7,372 nt of DNA from positions 1 to 7,372 of the forward strand of contig CAMBTZ010000068.1 in NCBI GenBank assembly GCA_945870925.1. The letters are read 5' to 3'. Positions within the stretch are counted from its first letter, which is position 1. The number at the start of each line of letters is the position of its first letter. Source of the DNA: Chlamydia trachomatis. GTDB lineage: Bacteria; Chlamydiota; Chlamydiia; Chlamydiales; 2-12-FULL-49-11. A program made the position numbers and the translations under genes. The notes under the pieces are model-generated. The model saw nothing but the letters and a program-made list of their open reading frames with translations, had not been told where the DNA came from and searched no databases. Of this stretch, positions 6,098-7,372 are shown piece by piece.

Positions 6098-6109
6098 ATC
6101 CTCTATAAA

Positions 6110-7372
6110 ATGAACTTATTTGCTAAAGTTGTTCTCGATCAAGCAATTGACAGGCCACTGGATTATGCTATCCCTACTCATTTGCTTGAAATTGCAAAAC
6201 CGGGCCACAGAGTGCTTGTCCCTGTGCGCAATAGTCCAAGAAAAGGGACAATTATATCTATTGAAAAAACATCTCTATTTTCTAATGTTAAAGAGCTTCA
6301 CGAAGTACTTTCCGATCAAAATTTGTTAACCCCTGATTTACTCGAGCTTGCTGACTGGATCTCTCGTTATTATGCAGCTCCTTTAAGTAAAGTTCTCCTT
6401 TCAATCCTCCCATCAAGTGTCCGAAAAGATGTAAAAGAAAAGACTCAAGTCGTTATTCAAAAAGCGATCTCAGGCCCGAAACTTATTGAATATACGGATG
6501 AAATTCGGATCAAATTTCAAAAACAGGCAGCTGTACTTGATGTAATTTTACGCCATCCAAAAGGGCTCTTTCTTTCGGAACTTCTAGAGATAGAGGGGAT
6601 CACTCAGTCGCCTATTGATTCCCTTATTAAAAAAGGGATTTTAGAAAAAGAACTTGTTGTAGTCGATAGAACCCCTATTCACGATGATGAATACCTTCCA
6701 TCCAAACCAAAAGTTCTAACGGGCGAGCAAGCAAGCGCTCTTTCAAGTATCTGCCAAAGTATTGATAGCGGCGCTTTTAAAACACACCTTATCCATGGAA
6801 TTACGGGGAGCGGAAAGACAGAAGTCTACCTTCAAGCAATTGACCACACTCTAAGTCTTGGCAAACAGGTAATTCTCCTTGTCCCAGAAATTGCACTCAC
6901 AAGACAGACTATCGAAAGATTAAAAAGTAGATTTCAAAGACAAATTGCTGTCATTCATTACAGATTGAGTGATGGAGAGAGATTTGATACATGGCACCAT
7001 CTTCGAAAAGGGGAAATTCAAATCGCAATCGGTGCAAGATCAGCTATTTTTAGCCCACTTCCAAACATTGGTCTAATTATTGTCGATGAAGAACATGAAA
7101 GCTCCTACAAACAATATGAGGAGGCCCCTTGTTATCATGCGCGCGATGTGGCAATTGTTAGGGGCAAACTAACAAATGCGACTGTTATATTAGGAAGCGC
7201 AACACCTTGCCTTGAAACCTACCACAATGCAAAAACAGGAAAATATATTCTTCATGAATTAACAACTCGACCGAGCGGACAAAGACCAACTGTGCATATC
7301 GTCAATATGCAAAATGAAAAAGCTCTCCTTTCAGACATTCTTCTTACTAAAATCCGAGAAAATTTTGAATCT
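6110..7372 (+). CDS. priA: Primosomal protein N' (replication restart helicase PriA), N-terminal part
   Basis: PriA is the superfamily 2 DNA helicase that recognises abandoned forks and reloads the replisome. 421 codons are visible and the frame stays open to the right edge; E. coli PriA has 732 residues, so roughly 300 are missing. Residues 1-105 form the 3' DNA-binding domain (MNLFAKVVLDQAIDRPLDYA start, family-typical), about 106-190 the winged-helix region, then the helicase core: HGITGSGKTEVYL (229-241, Walker A), LVPEIALT (257-264), IAIGARSAIFSPL (305-317), IIVDEEHESSYKQY (323-336, DEEH box), YHARDVA (342-348), and GSATP (362-366). The family's HSxLS reads HYRLS (283-287). The zinc-binding cysteines and the second RecA-like lobe lie outside. 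The ATG at 6110 gives the usual PriA N terminus but has no clear ribosome site. It diverges from the Inc-like gene. Confidence 0.95.
   Translation, partial: MNLFAKVVLDQAIDRPLDYAIPTHLLEIAKPGHRVLVPVRNSPRKGTIISIEKTSLFSNVKELHEVLSDQNLLTPDLLELADWISRYYAAPLSKVLLSILPSSVRKDVKEKTQVVIQKAISGPKLIEYTDEIRIKFQKQAAVLDVILRHPKGLFLSELLEIEGITQSPIDSLIKKGILEKELVVVDRTPIHDDEYLPSKPKVLTGEQASALSSICQSIDSGAFKTHLIHGITGSGKTEVYLQAIDHTLSLGKQVILLVPEIALTRQTIERLKSRFQRQIAVIHYRLSDGERFDTWHHLRKGEIQIAIGARSAIFSPLPNIGLIIVDEEHESSYKQYEEAPCYHARDVAIVRGKLTNATVILGSATPCLETYHNAKTGKYILHELTTRPSGQRPTVHIVNMQNEKALLSDILLTKIRENFES

Noticed and set aside
6104..6109. TATAAA just before the priA ATG as a -10 box
   Set aside because: It touches the start codon, so transcription would begin inside the gene.

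Overview
The window looks like chromosomal DNA of a member of the Chlamydiae, most likely an amoeba-associated (Parachlamydia-like) lineage. Three things point that way. The DNA is AT-rich. sucC-sucD lies divergent from ftsY, an arrangement I recall from Chlamydia genomes. One protein has the two-lobed hydrophobic domain plus coiled coil that is the hallmark of chlamydial inclusion membrane (Inc) proteins. The assignment rests on family recognition only; no search was run.

Layout. Positions 1-2159 (minus strand) hold a compact operon read right to left: sucC, sucD and the start of an M50-type intramembrane zinc protease cut by the window edge. sucC and sucD overlap by 20 bp; sucD and the protease overlap by 4 bp (ATGA), which suggests translational coupling. 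A 60-bp divergent promoter region (2160-2219) separates sucC from ftsY (2220-3149, plus), the SRP receptor GTPase. From 3150 to about 4908 come two plus-strand genes I do not recognise: a basic 284-residue protein behind a good extended -10 promoter, and a 244-residue protein with a Lys/Glu/Pro-rich linker. They meet head-on with a minus-strand gene (4927-6021) for an Inc-like membrane/coiled-coil protein. After an 88-bp divergent spacer, priA (6110 to the right edge, plus) begins and runs out of the window.

How the genes fit together. sucC/sucD encode both subunits of the TCA-cycle enzyme succinyl-CoA synthetase. ftsY serves co-translational membrane targeting and priA restarts stalled replication forks; these are housekeeping genes. 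The middle part (about 3150-6100) is the accessory part. Its most notable content is the Inc-like candidate and, inside that gene, a GC-rich palindrome that is read in frame and puts a Cys-containing stretch into the coiled coil, much like the protein-inserted palindromic elements known from Rickettsia. I see no RNA gene, IS element, CRISPR array or defence system.
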